A stretch of DNA of 64,000 bases, taken from contig NZ_RHHO01000005.1 of assembly GCF_003710865.1 (NCBI RefSeq), forward strand, positions 80,151 to 144,150, given 5' to 3'. Positions 7,519 through 16,354 of this stretch are shown here, one piece after another. Position 1 is the stretch's first letter; every line of letters starts with the position of its first letter. The stretch comes from Brevibacillus borstelensis (GTDB lineage: Bacteria > Bacillota > Bacilli > Brevibacillales > Brevibacillaceae). The notes below the pieces were generated by a model that was not told the DNA's origin, searched no databases, and worked only from the letters and a program-made list of their open reading frames with translations. Position numbers and translations under genes: made by a program.

Positions 7519-8205
7519 TTAGCGGTGGAAGGACCGCCCGAGTCTGATTTTTTCTGCTACCCGGGACAGTACAACTTCGACGGAAGACGAATCTTCTACG
7601 ACGTCGTATTCATTGATGTTGATCCGAAGAACCGGACAGGTCGAAAACGAGGAGATCCACTTTTCATAGCGGTTGTACAAATCCAGCCAGTAATCGGTCG
7701 GCGTCTGCTGCTCCATCGGACGGCCGCGTTCCTGGACGCGGTCCAGAATGTCGTCAAAGCTTCCTTCCAAATAGATCAGGATGTCCGGGTGCGGAAAATA
7801 CGGAGTCATGACCATCGCTTCGAACAGTTGCGTATACGTTTGGTAATCCTCTTCCGTCATGTGCCCTTGCTCGTACAGCATCCTGGCGAAAATGCCGGTG
7901 TCCTCGTAAATAGAGCGATCCTGCACAAAACCGCCCCCGTATTCAAACATCCGCTTTTGCTCTTTAAACCGCTCTGCGAGGAAAAATACCTGCAGATGGA
8001 AGCCCCAGCGGGACAGATCTTCATAAAATTTCCCCAGATACGGGTTGTTGTCCACTTTTTCCACGGATACCCGAAAGCCGAGCAGATCGGCCAAAGCATA
8101 TGTAAAGGTGGACTTTCCGACACCTACCGTTCCCCCGATCGTAATGACAGCGTTGCTAGGTATCCCGTACTTTTCTCTCAAATCACTGTTTTTAAACCCA
8201 GACAT
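7519..8205 (-). CDS. dck: deoxyadenosine/deoxycytidine kinase
   Basis: Phosphorylates deoxyadenosine and deoxycytidine in nucleoside salvage. The 228-residue protein carries the P-loop GTVGVGKST at 25-33, the family DRS motif in QDRSIYEDTGIFA (96-98), and the lid region RVQERGRPME. The Bacillus Dck hallmarks NPYLGKFYEDLSRWGFHLQ and FPHPDILIYLEGSFDDI are present. GAAGGAG precedes the ATG by 8 bases. It lies 45 bases downstream of its paralogue dgk, and the two end at a shared terminator. Confidence 0.93.
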   Translation of the reverse strand: MSGFKNSDLREKYGIPSNAVITIGGTVGVGKSTFTYALADLLGFRVSVEKVDNNPYLGKFYEDLSRWGFHLQVFFLAERFKEQKRMFEYGGGFVQDRSIYEDTGIFARMLYEQGHMTEEDYQTYTQLFEAMVMTPYFPHPDILIYLEGSFDDILDRVQERGRPMEQQTPTDYWLDLYNRYEKWISSFSTCPVLRININEYDVVEDSSSVEVVLSRVAEKIRLGRSFHR

Positions 8206-8250
8206 GAACGTAACTCCTTCTAAAATGATCAGGCCGTGCGCATGGAAAGA

Positions 8251-8895
8251 TTAAGCCCCCTGGAGCGAACGGATATATGGTTCGATTTGCTTCAGAACAT
8301 GCTGCAGATCTTCCGGCTTATGTACAAAATCAAGCTCGTCGCACTGAAACTTGATTACGGGCGTATCTGGATGGCGTCTTTCAAACGCTTCCATAAATTC
8401 ATTGTAATCAGCGATCAGATTTTTCATATAGCCTACATCCATTTTGCGTTCCACATCGCGATCGCGCATCTCGATACGCTTCATCACCGTATCGATCGAT
8501 GCTGTCATGTAGATGACCAGATTCGCCTGTGGCAAGCCTTCCGTAAGGATATCATAAATCTTCAGATACTTGGGCAGGTTCTCCTCATCCAATGTCCGCT
8601 TGGCAAAAATGGTGTTTTTAAAAATATTGTAATCTGCCACTGCCGATATCCCCTGTTTCAGATAGTCCCGGTGCAAATCCTGCAATTGCTTGTACCGGTT
8701 GCAAAGAAAAAACATCTCCAGCTGAAAGCTCCATTCGGCAATGTTTTCATAAAACTTTCCCAGAAACGGATTTTCATACACGATCTCTTCCAGCAGTTTC
8801 AGATCAAAGGCTTTGCTGAGTTCACGGGACAGCGACGTTTTGCCAATGCCAATCGGTCCCTCGATAGTTACAAATACGGGCTTCATAATTGTCAC
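8251..8895 (-). CDS. dgk: deoxyguanosine kinase
   Basis: The first gene of the salvage-kinase pair, of about 214 residues. It phosphorylates purine deoxynucleosides, mainly deoxyguanosine. The P-loop is GPIGIGKTS, and NPFLGKFYENIAEWSFQLEMFFL is typical of Bacillus Dgk. The equivalent of the DRS motif reads ADYNIFK, as in Dgk proteins, which separates it from Dck. The frame is open further upstream. AAAGGA lies 6 bases before a GTG at 8895, which I prefer, although ATG 8886 (MKPVFVTIEG) is also possible. Confidence 0.92.
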   Translation of the reverse strand: MTIMKPVFVTIEGPIGIGKTSLSRELSKAFDLKLLEEIVYENPFLGKFYENIAEWSFQLEMFFLCNRYKQLQDLHRDYLKQGISAVADYNIFKNTIFAKRTLDEENLPKYLKIYDILTEGLPQANLVIYMTASIDTVMKRIEMRDRDVERKMDVGYMKNLIADYNEFMEAFERRHPDTPVIKFQCDELDFVHKPEDLQHVLKQIEPYIRSLQGA

Positions 8896-9176
8896 AACAA
8901 ATCCTTTCCCAGATATGAGAGCCTCCATATTGTAGCATGGACATGTCAATTTTGTCGAAAAGATTCGGATAATGTCAGGCGCAGAAAACTGTGCCGCTTG
9001 AGGCTTTGCGCAGAACATTTGCACCTGATTACGACAAGTCTTCCTCTCCGAAATGTGCTCGCAGCTTGGCTGTTGTCCGCAGGAATCCGTTCGACCAAGA
9101 AAACCGCTCAGCATGGGGGCTGGCGGTTCATTGTTTTACGGTCTATCGATCAAAAATTTTTTTGTTCATCTCGTTC

Positions 9177-10250
9177 TCACGTAAAATACTCGATTTTCGC
9201 TTGCGGGAAAAGGCGGGTGATTTCCTTTTCCAAATGCTCACGGAGCGCTTTTGCCTGCACGTCCGGATAAACGTATTTGCCTTTCCCGTATTTGCCCCAT
9301 TTGTACTTGCGCTCTTCCTCGTTCATTTCCAGCTTTGTCTTCGGATAGCGCTGCAGGATCAGCTTCTTGGCCACCTTGGTGAAGCGGTGCTGGATCAGTT
9401 CGAACGTAAGGTCTTCCATCGCCTCCGGCACCAGCTGTTCCCGCAGACGTTCCAGCAAGTCGGTATATCCTTCTTCCCATCCCTCAAACCAGTACAGCGG
9501 CGCGAGAATGAAGCCGAGCGGATACCCCGCTTTGGCCACTTTTCCCGCCGCTTCCAGGCGCTGGGCGAATGTGGAAGTCCCCGGTTCAAAGTGCTTGATG
9601 ACGTAATCAGCGTTCATGCTGAAGCGAAAGCGGGTGTGTTTGTTGTGGGCGGCGTCCAGCAGGGAGTCCACGTGATGGAACTTGGTTACGAAACGAAGCC
9701 GTCCCAGCGGCTGCTTCCCCATGAACTCAATCGCTCTCCGCAAATTTCCGGTGATATGCTCGATACTGACCGGGTCCGAGGTGCAAGCCGCCTCAAACCG
9801 GGTAATTTCCGGCTCCCGTTCGCGAATGTAGGCTTCCGCCTGCCGGAGTATGTCGTCTGTATTGACATATACGCGGATATACGGCTTTGTGCCGATATTT
9901 GTGTTCAAATAACAGTAATGGCAGTGCGCGGCACATCCTGTAGCCAGCGGGATGGCGTATTCGGCAGACGGCTTGGACTGCTCGAATTTGAGCGTCTTGC
10001 GCACGCCCACGACCAGCGTCCGCTTCGCATTGCGATACTGCTCCACGTCCGTTTCTCCGGGAATCCCGCGGACCTGGTTGTGGCTGGTCGTCATTCGGAT
10101 CGGGATGCCCTGCTCCTGATACCGCTGATAAAGCTCTTTCCCTAACGGATAATGGAGTGCGTCGGGCTCGAAGAAAACAAAATCAGGCAGAAACAGCTTT
10201 GACTCTTTATTCGCAACTGTTTCCGGTTTTTCTGTAAGCGTCGTCGCCAT
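9177..10250 (-). CDS. splB: spore photoproduct lyase
   Basis: A radical SAM enzyme that reverses the 5-thyminyl-dihydrothymine lesion in UV-damaged spore DNA at germination. The 357-residue protein has the iron-sulfur motif CAAHCHYC (Cys106, Cys110, Cys113). A downstream Cys in EAACTSDPVSIEH (about 156) matches the position of the hydrogen-donor cysteine of Bacillus SplB. GGGGGG precedes ATG 10250. No SplA homologue is obvious beside it. The upstream small gene at 10334-10543 is of unknown family. Presence of splB implies an endospore former. Confidence 0.93.
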   Translation of the reverse strand: MATTLTEKPETVANKESKLFLPDFVFFEPDALHYPLGKELYQRYQEQGIPIRMTTSHNQVRGIPGETDVEQYRNAKRTLVVGVRKTLKFEQSKPSAEYAIPLATGCAAHCHYCYLNTNIGTKPYIRVYVNTDDILRQAEAYIREREPEITRFEAACTSDPVSIEHITGNLRRAIEFMGKQPLGRLRFVTKFHHVDSLLDAAHNKHTRFRFSMNADYVIKHFEPGTSTFAQRLEAAGKVAKAGYPLGFILAPLYWFEGWEEGYTDLLERLREQLVPEAMEDLTFELIQHRFTKVAKKLILQRYPKTKLEMNEEERKYKWGKYGKGKYVYPDVQAKALREHLEKEITRLFPQAKIEYFT

Positions 10251-10333
10251 GTCGATCCCCCCAGAGATAGTATCTCCGAACCCGAGCGAGGGGTTCGATG
10301 GAGGAAAATGGCTGTCGCTGTCCTGATGATCAG

Positions 10334-10543
10334 CTACAGGCGGTTTTTAAACTGGTGAAGCCACTCCAACGCCTGATCCCTCTGCTTCTCGGGTACCTGC
10401 AGCACATAGACGTGCCCCGTTCGCTGCGTTTTCCGTGACAAGAGGCGGACACGAATGCCCTTCATTTCCAAGTAGTGCCTGCACTCATTCGCCATTCTTG
10501 GCAAACCGTACGACTCATGAATCGTCACCCATTTGATCCACAT
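10334..10543 (-). CDS. small conserved hypothetical protein (DUF2007-like pattern)
   Basis: A 69-residue protein (MWIKWVTIHESYGLPRMANECRHYLEMKGIRVRLLSRK...). The pattern of a helix, then GI(R)V, then a beta strand ending in VYVLQVPEKQRDQALEWLHQ resembles small ferredoxin-like DUF2007 proteins. This is a resemblance only. It is transcribed toward splB and may be in the same unit. The ribosome site is weak (GAGAGGA at a long distance). It is not recognisably SplA. Confidence 0.5.
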   Translation of the reverse strand: MWIKWVTIHESYGLPRMANECRHYLEMKGIRVRLLSRKTQRTGHVYVLQVPEKQRDQALEWLHQFKNRL

Positions 10544-10685
10544 CCCCGTTTTGACCGTCCTCTCTAGGTGCTATACGATACGATAAGCGAAAAGAAGGCG
10601 TCCGGTTCCCCCCAGACAAGGAGAAAAATGCGATTTTGAAAACCGTTTCTTCCCCGTCGCCGTCTAATAAGAAGGAGGGGTGAGC

Positions 10686-11201
10686 GTGAATCTGGAACAA
10701 CTCGTCTCGTCTGCCCAGCAGGGGGATGATGACGCCTTTTACAAACTGATGCAGACACATAAAGAAAAGCTGTACAGAGTCGCATACGCTTTCTTTCGCA
10801 ATGAAACCGACGCCCTGGAGGCTCTGCAGGAAGTCACATGCCGTGCTTATCTCAAGCTGCCCAAGCTCAAGCAGCCGGCCTATGTCTCCACGTGGCTGAC
10901 GAGGATCATGATCCATGTCTGTGTGGATGAGCAAAAACGAAAAAAACGGTCGCTGGCAAGTGATATGGGCAGCGATGCGCCAATTCGGGATGACACGGAT
11001 ACAACCGACCTGCGGCTTGAGCTGGAAGACGCGATTTCCCGGCTGACAGGCATGCATCGACAGGTCATTATTTTAAAGTACTTCGAAGACTTGACCATAC
11101 GAGAAATCGCCGCCCTGCTCGACCATCCCGAGGGAACGATCAAGACATGGCTTCACAAGGCGTTGGGCGCGTTGCGCAAAGATTTGGGAAAAGGTTGGTG
11201 A
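10686..11201 (+). CDS. ECF-type RNA polymerase sigma factor
   Basis: A 171-residue sigma-70 family protein. Region 2 is visible in HKEKLYRVAYAFFRNETDALEALQEVTCRAYLKLPKLKQPAYVSTWLTRIMIHVCVDEQ. Region 4 is visible in LTGMHRQVIILKYFEDLTIREIAALLDHPEGTIKTWLHKAL, an evident helix-turn-helix. GTG at 10680 abuts the AAGGAGGGG ribosome site, so GTG 10686 is the better start. The next gene begins 2 bases after its stop and encodes a membrane protein of the type that restrains such factors. The target regulon cannot be read from the sequence. Confidence 0.88.
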   Translation: MNLEQLVSSAQQGDDDAFYKLMQTHKEKLYRVAYAFFRNETDALEALQEVTCRAYLKLPKLKQPAYVSTWLTRIMIHVCVDEQKRKKRSLASDMGSDAPIRDDTDTTDLRLELEDAISRLTGMHRQVIILKYFEDLTIREIAALLDHPEGTIKTWLHKALGALRKDLGKGW

Positions 11202-11202
11202 G

Positions 11203-12633
11203 ATGATGAATCGACGCGAAGAAACGGACGCTTTTTTCTCAGGAGAAGAGTCGGAATCGCGCCCCGGCGAGGATCGGATCGAGCAACAATTAACAGAGAA
11301 GAAGGTACAGTACGAAAAGACTCAGGCTCCTCCGGAGGCAGACGCCTTTATTCTGGCCGGTATGACCCAAGCAAAGGGGCAGTTGCGGAAGCATCAGCGT
11401 ATATGGCGCATCCGCTGGTCGCTCATTGCCGCGTGCTCCCTTGTTGCGGGCTTGTTGTTCACGATCCGCCTCTCCCCCGCCTTCGCGGCTTATGTGAGCG
11501 ATATTCCCGGAATGGAGCCGATCGTAAATTTGGTCCAGGCGAAGAAAGGCTTGGAAAGGGCTGCGAAGCACGGGCTGGCACAAGAAATTGGCGCATTTGC
11601 GGAAGCGGATAACGTCAGCTTCACGATTGATCGGGTAATCGGGGATCAAAGGCGGATGCTGCTGCTGTATACGATCAGGCACAGGGAACCAGGGCATGTC
11701 GTTCGATTGGAGGGCATCGATATTACGGATGACAAGGGCAACCAAATACCGCTCAGCTACTCGCTGTCCAGCGGGAGCTTTAAACCTGTCAGCCATGCGC
11801 AGGAAGCGATTGAGATATACCCGACGGATGAAAGTCTGCCGCTCCCGGATCATCTGGTTGTAAAGGCAACAATCTACGTGGATGCCCTGCCAATGGATAC
11901 TCCGATCAGCGTAACTGTCCCCATCGACAAGTCCAGGTATGCCGACCTGAAAGAAAAAATATACCCGGTCAACCAGACGATTACTGTCGACGGACAAAAA
12001 CTGACGGTTTCGCAGGTCGCCGTTTACCCTACCCAGGCGGAAGTCACGGTTCGGTTCGCTCCCGAAAATACAAAGCACATCTTCGGTTTCGACAATTTGC
12101 GGCTGGTGGATGAAAAGGGACAAACCTTTGCCTTTTGGGGGAATGGCATTCCTTCCCATAAAAATGGCGAGTACGAGGTGATCTACCATCTGGAGAGCAA
12201 CTATTTCGACACTCCTCAGCAACTCTATCTGAAAGCAAGCGGCATCCAGGCATTGGACAAAGACAAGCTGGTCGTGGTAATCGACGCAAAGAACAAGGTG
12301 CTATTGAAAGCGCCGGATGACAGGCTATCGCTGGAAGCGCTTAGGCAGAATGATGACGTAGTCGGCATGGACTATCACCTTCGCGTCGATGAGCAGGACT
12401 TCCACGAGTACGGCTCGCACATTTCAGAGCTGACAGACGATCTGGGAAATCGATACGAATTTGTCCAAGGGACTTCCACCCCATCAGAAACCGAAACCAT
12501 TCAAAGATATGGCGTCTTGTTCAAGCGTACGGAACCGGCTCGCAAGGGCACCCCCAGCACGTACAAATTTACGCTCAACTACTACCCGACCAGATTGAAG
12601 GGGGATCTGTCCATTCCGATCGAGATAAAGTAA
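11203..12633 (+). CDS. DUF4179-type transmembrane anti-sigma factor
   Basis: A 476-residue protein with an acidic cytoplasmic N-terminus (about 1-65), one transmembrane segment at about 71-92 (RWSLIAACSLVAGLLFTIRL) and a large extracytoplasmic part. The stretch PAFAAYVSDIPGMEPIVNLVQAKKGLERAAKHG is the hallmark of DUF4179, and the C-terminal beta-rich half fits DUF5643. It follows the ECF sigma gene with 1 intervening base, so the pair is translationally coupled. By family logic it binds the sigma factor at the membrane and releases it upon an envelope signal. Either of two adjacent ATGs (11203, 11206) could be used. Confidence 0.82.
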   Translation: MMNRREETDAFFSGEESESRPGEDRIEQQLTEKKVQYEKTQAPPEADAFILAGMTQAKGQLRKHQRIWRIRWSLIAACSLVAGLLFTIRLSPAFAAYVSDIPGMEPIVNLVQAKKGLERAAKHGLAQEIGAFAEADNVSFTIDRVIGDQRRMLLLYTIRHREPGHVVRLEGIDITDDKGNQIPLSYSLSSGSFKPVSHAQEAIEIYPTDESLPLPDHLVVKATIYVDALPMDTPISVTVPIDKSRYADLKEKIYPVNQTITVDGQKLTVSQVAVYPTQAEVTVRFAPENTKHIFGFDNLRLVDEKGQTFAFWGNGIPSHKNGEYEVIYHLESNYFDTPQQLYLKASGIQALDKDKLVVVIDAKNKVLLKAPDDRLSLEALRQNDDVVGMDYHLRVDEQDFHEYGSHISELTDDLGNRYEFVQGTSTPSETETIQRYGVLFKRTEPARKGTPSTYKFTLNYYPTRLKGDLSIPIEIK

Positions 12634-12669
12634 AGCAACAGTTGGGAACCTTTTGCACCAGCACAAAAT

Positions 12670-12726
12670 GCCCGCAGCAGGACCCCGATGCACCCTCTTG
12701 CATCTAGGTTTTGCTGCGGGCTTTCT
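12670..12726 (+). terminator. terminator after the sigma/anti-sigma pair
   Basis: A 10-bp stem GCCCGCAGCA/TGCTGCGGGC encloses a second small hairpin GATGCA/TGCATC and is followed by TTTCTTGCTTT. It lies between convergent genes, so it may also serve thiD on the other strand. Confidence 0.7.
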
Positions 12727-12767
12727 TGCTTTGTTTCCCCTGCCAATTGTTGCAAAATCCGTTGTTT

Positions 12768-13562
12768 TTATTTCACAGCCGCCCAGTGATTGGTCGGCCC
12801 ATGACCGCCGCCGATCTGCGGTGCCGTTCTGATCGCTTCCACGATAAACCGGTTGGCCCGGTCCACCGCTTCGACGAGCGGCGTGCCTTTCGCCAGCTCG
12901 GCAGTAAGCGCCGCCGAAAACGTGCAGCCTGTCCCATGCGTATGACGGGTCGGTACCCGTTCATGCTCCATTTCAAAAAAATCCCGGCCGTCATAGAGGA
13001 TATCCACGATGGCATCCCCTTGAAGATGGCCCCCTTTCATCATCACATGGCGCGGGCCCATCTGGTGGATCGCTCTAGCCGCTTCGCGCATTTGCTCCGG
13101 GGTTTCGATGCGCAGCCCGCTCAAGAACTCGGCTTCCGGCAGGTTGGGAGTGATGACCTCTGCCAGTGGAAGCAAAAAGCGCTTGAGGGCCGCAATCGCC
13201 TCATCCTGCAGCAGCTTCGCTCCCCCCTTGGCGATCATGACCGGGTCTACGACCAGCTTTTTTACGTCAAAATGGCTGATTTCCCGGGAGACTGCTTCAA
13301 TGATCTCCGCGTTAAACAGCATCCCTGTCTTCGCTGCGTCCGTCCCGATATCCCGGAGCACTTCATGCATCTGCTGGGCTACCGCTTCCGTCGGCAGCGG
13401 ATACACGCATGTTACACCCAATGTATTTTGCACGGTAACCGCTGTGATAGCGCTTGTCCCGTAAACGCCGAATTGGTGGAAGGTTTTCAGATCAGCCTGA
13501 ATCCCCGCTCCTCCTCCGCTGTCCGATCCTGCGATTGTCATCGCTTTTGCAAGTCGGTTCAC
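12768..13562 (-). CDS. thiD: hydroxymethylpyrimidine/phosphomethylpyrimidine kinase
   Basis: Phosphorylates hydroxymethylpyrimidine and its monophosphate in thiamine synthesis. The 264-residue length is standard. The ribokinase-fold signatures are present: GSDSGGGAGIQAD near the N-terminus, DPVMIAKGGAKLL in the centre, and HGTGCTFSAAL as the anion hole with its catalytic region. GGAGGA precedes GTG 13562. No thiamine-pyrophosphate riboswitch or other thi gene is adjacent. Some Bacillus paralogues act as pyridoxine kinase, so that role cannot be excluded. Confidence 0.92.
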   Translation of the reverse strand: MNRLAKAMTIAGSDSGGGAGIQADLKTFHQFGVYGTSAITAVTVQNTLGVTCVYPLPTEAVAQQMHEVLRDIGTDAAKTGMLFNAEIIEAVSREISHFDVKKLVVDPVMIAKGGAKLLQDEAIAALKRFLLPLAEVITPNLPEAEFLSGLRIETPEQMREAARAIHQMGPRHVMMKGGHLQGDAIVDILYDGRDFFEMEHERVPTRHTHGTGCTFSAALTAELAKGTPLVEAVDRANRFIVEAIRTAPQIGGGHGPTNHWAAVK

Positions 13563-13668
13563 GTCTGCTCCTCCTATCCTCTCTGTCTTCTGTTATGAGT
13601 ATATCATCAGCCCGTCTCCTCCGGTATACTGGGAATGTACCATCTGGTCAAAGGAAAGGGATGTAACT

Positions 13669-14478
13669 ATGACGTACCGTGTCTTATACTGGTTGACTGT
13701 ACTGCTCCCGCCAATCGTCATCGGCGGTTTTGAATTTGTACGCCACGACTTTTTGCTGCCTTATTTATCCATGGAAACAGGCAATGTCTACATCACAATA
13801 TTGACTCTGCTGCTCTCCTTTCTCTTCGCTACCTGGATGTTCCGCAAGATTGACCGGATGAATGCCCGGATCGTGGAGGAACAAGCTCGCCGCGCCGTCT
13901 ACGAAGAGCGGGAACGGCTGGCCAGAGAGCTGCATGACGGTATTGCCCAATCACTGTTCTTCCTCAACGTCAAGCTGAAGCAGGGCCAATTGGAGGACGC
14001 CCGCGCTGCAGTCTCCGCGATTGACAATGACGTACGCCACGCCATTTTCAACCTGCGCTCTCTCCCCGAAGAAGGCAGCAGCCTGACCCAGCGGCTGGAA
14101 AACTGGCTGGCACAGTGGAGCGCCCTCTCCGGCGTTGATGTCACTCACCAGATCGAAGTGCCTGACGGCTTCTTTTCCCCTGCCGAAGAAGTTCAGCTAT
14201 TTGGCATTGTCCAAGAGACCTTTGCCAATATTCAAAAGCATGCAGGGGCCAGACACGCTTGGCTGACATTAAAAGCGTTACGTGCAGACAATTGGTGTCT
14301 GTCTGTCGAAGACGACGGCATCGGAATCAGCCTGGACGAGCATGAAGCGAAAAAATACGGCCTTAAAATGGTTCGGGAACGAGCCAAGCAGCTGGGCTCC
14401 ACTATCGAAATTACACAGAGAACGGAGGGCGGCACTTCCATCCGCCTGGTGTTCGATCGAGGAGGTAACAAAGCGTGA
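13669..14478 (+). CDS. NarL-system sensor histidine kinase
   Basis: A 269-residue membrane kinase. Two hydrophobic segments (about 7-24 and 38-57) are joined by only about 15 residues, so almost no extracellular sensor domain exists. A coiled region then leads to HisKA_3 with the phospho-acceptor His89 in ERLARELHDGIAQSL. The HATPase domain follows (ENN-like box in FGIVQETFANIQKHA, then DDGIGI and GLKMVRERAKQLGS). It overlaps the response regulator gene by 4 bases (14475-14478). This small intramembrane-sensing layout resembles LiaS/DesK-like kinases; the signal is unknown. Confidence 0.88.
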   Translation: MTYRVLYWLTVLLPPIVIGGFEFVRHDFLLPYLSMETGNVYITILTLLLSFLFATWMFRKIDRMNARIVEEQARRAVYEERERLARELHDGIAQSLFFLNVKLKQGQLEDARAAVSAIDNDVRHAIFNLRSLPEEGSSLTQRLENWLAQWSALSGVDVTHQIEVPDGFFSPAEEVQLFGIVQETFANIQKHAGARHAWLTLKALRADNWCLSVEDDGIGISLDEHEAKKYGLKMVRERAKQLGSTIEITQRTEGGTSIRLVFDRGGNKA

Positions 14479-15137
14479 ATGCGTACCGCGTTCTGATTGC
14501 AGATGATCACCATATGGCGAGGCTGGCTATCCGCAGTCTCCTGGAGCAAGACCCTTCCTTTTACGTCATCGGTGAAGCGACCAATGGCGAAGAAGCCTAT
14601 CAAATGTGCGGAGCACTGCAGCCGGACCTGGTGCTGATGGATATCAACATGCCGCGTTGGACTGGTCTGGAGGCAACGCGAGAGGTAAAAAAGGCATACC
14701 CGCATATAAAAGTTGTCATTCTCAGCATCTCTGATGATGTGGGAGATCTGATCACAGCCATACAATTTGGGGCCCAAGGCTATCTTTTGAAAAACCTGGA
14801 GCCGGACGACTGGATCACCTATTTGCACGCCCTTCTCGGTGAAGACAGCGAGCTCTCAAGAGAAATGGCCGCGCGCTTGTTTACCCGCTTCCGGCAGGAA
14901 GAAAGCATGAATGAGCCTGTCCCCGACGTGTTGACTCCGCGCGAACGCGAAATCGTGATGTACGTCGGCGCAGGCAAAACAAACCGGGAAATCAGCGACG
15001 CCCTGATCATCGCAGAAAATACCGTAAAAAATCACATCAAGAACATTCTTGAAAAGCTGCAACTGGTCAATCGCGTCCAGCTCGCAGCCTACGCCGTAAG
15101 GCATCATCTGATGCTCAGGCAAAGCGACGAGCGTTAG
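14475..15137 (+). CDS. NarL/FixJ-family response regulator
   Basis: A 220-residue two-domain regulator. The receiver has the acidic pair DD at 10-11, phospho-acceptor Asp56 in DLVLMDINMP, and the conserved SDD and LLK segments. The LuxR-type helix-turn-helix LTPREREIVMYVGAGKTNREISDALIIAENTVKNHI lies at about 150-185. The start is GTG 14475 within the 3' end of the kinase gene, 9 bases after GAGGAGG. No target operon is identifiable by position. mntA follows after about 230 bases but has its own signals. Confidence 0.92.
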   Translation: MNAYRVLIADDHHMARLAIRSLLEQDPSFYVIGEATNGEEAYQMCGALQPDLVLMDINMPRWTGLEATREVKKAYPHIKVVILSISDDVGDLITAIQFGAQGYLLKNLEPDDWITYLHALLGEDSELSREMAARLFTRFRQEESMNEPVPDVLTPREREIVMYVGAGKTNREISDALIIAENTVKNHIKNILEKLQLVNRVQLAAYAVRHHLMLRQSDER

Positions 15138-15280
15138 CTGCCCAGCCAGGTGAAAGCGATAGGGCCAGCGGGCACGCTCTGCTGTCCCTTGCGTGTGTAT
15201 TATGGTTACAGCAACAGCACGTGTATTCCAGGATCAAAAAACTTGTACAAGCGAAACATTTTTGTCCTGAGAAAATAGTG

Positions 15281-15310
15281 TTGCGCTGTGCCATTTTTTT
15301 GTGTTAAAGT
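15281..15310 (+). promoter_or_regulatory. weak candidate promoter for mntABCD
   Basis: TTGCGC (15281-15286) and TAAAGT (15305-15310) are separated by 18 bases. Both hexamers depart from consensus, so the assignment is tentative. Confidence 0.3.
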
Positions 15311-15324
15311 TGCACGAGGGAAAC

Positions 15325-15345
15325 ATTTATGTCTAAGGATAAAAT
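15325..15345. promoter_or_regulatory. possible DtxR/MntR-type operator upstream of mntA
   Basis: TTTATGTCTAAGGATAAA is an imperfect inverted repeat, with TTTAT on the left and ATAAA on the right around an AAGG-containing centre. It recalls MntR/DtxR-family operators. It lies between the promoter candidate and the TTG start, where a bound repressor could block elongation. Confidence 0.3.
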
Positions 15346-15364
15346 ATTTGAGGAGGGACAACTT

Positions 15365-16327
15365 TTGAGTGCTAAGACTACATATCAAAGAGTGCTGAAA
15401 GGAACGTTTTACTCTGTCTTGACAGCTGCTTTTCTATTGACCGGCTGCGGGACAAAGGAGGAGCCGGCAACAAAGCCGGCTGCTGGTGAGACTGTCTGGA
15501 AAGTCACGGCAACGACAGGCATGGTCGCCGATATTGTAAAAGAAGTGGGCGGCGAACATGTCGAGGTGACACAATTGATGGGCGCCGGGGTCGATCCTCA
15601 CCTGTACAAAGCGTCCGAAGGAGATATCAAGCGGATTGACCAGGCCGATATCATCTTCTACTCCGGGCTGCATCTCGAGGGGAAAATGGTCGAAATCTTC
15701 GAGAAAATGAGTGCGAAGAAGCCGGTAAAAGCGGTTACCGCCAGTTTGACAAGGGAGCATCTGCTGGCTGACCCTGCTGCTCCTGAAAGCCCCGACCCGC
15801 ACGTCTGGTTTGACGTCTCGCTATGGATGAAGGCTGTCGAGCAGGTACGGGACGATCTCGCCGCGTTTGACGCTGCTCACGCATCGAGCTATCAGGCCAA
15901 CGCGGAGCGATATTTGCAAGAGTTGAAAGAACTTGATGATTACGCACGGGAGCAGCTCGGCTCGATCCCGAAAGAACAGCGCGTTTTGGTCACGGCGCAC
16001 GACGCTTTCCAATACTTCGGTCGCGGCTATGACGTAGAGGTGATGGGGCTGCAAGGAATCAGCACCGCTTCCGAGTATGGCCTGAAGGATGTGCAGACGC
16101 TTGTAGATACGCTGGTTGAACGCAAAATCAAAGCCGTCTTTGTGGAATCGTCCGTTCCCAAGCGCTCTATCGAAGCAGTAGTGCAAGGTGCAGCTGCGAA
16201 AAATCACACTGTAGCCATTGGCGGCGAGCTGTTTTCGGACGCCATGGGAGAGCCCGGCACACCGGAGGGCAACTACATCGGGATGGTTCGCCACAACGTC
16301 GATACGATTGTGAACGCTTTAAAATAA
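15365..16327 (+). CDS. mntA: manganese/zinc ABC transporter solute-binding lipoprotein
   Basis: A 320-residue lipoprotein that captures Mn(II) or a related metal outside the membrane. The frame opens at ATG 15329, but GGAGGG lies 7 bases before TTG 15365. That start gives a proper signal peptide ending in the lipobox LLTGC (Cys28). Cluster A-I family features are present: GAGVDPHLYKASEGDIKRI, YSGLHLEGKM, DPHVWFDVSLW, TAHDAFQYFGRGYDVEVMG. It has no His-rich loop, which favours MntA/TroA over ZnuA. It is the first gene of a four-gene operon. Confidence 0.9.
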   Translation: MSAKTTYQRVLKGTFYSVLTAAFLLTGCGTKEEPATKPAAGETVWKVTATTGMVADIVKEVGGEHVEVTQLMGAGVDPHLYKASEGDIKRIDQADIIFYSGLHLEGKMVEIFEKMSAKKPVKAVTASLTREHLLADPAAPESPDPHVWFDVSLWMKAVEQVRDDLAAFDAAHASSYQANAERYLQELKELDDYAREQLGSIPKEQRVLVTAHDAFQYFGRGYDVEVMGLQGISTASEYGLKDVQTLVDTLVERKIKAVFVESSVPKRSIEAVVQGAAAKNHTVAIGGELFSDAMGEPGTPEGNYIGMVRHNVDTIVNALK

Positions 16328-16354
16328 ACTAACTTTTCTAAAGGAGGAAGACAG

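Noticed and set aside
12768..13562. TPP riboswitch upstream of thiD
   Set aside because: Only about 105 bases separate thiD from the kinase gene, and I saw no thi-box sequence or structure there.
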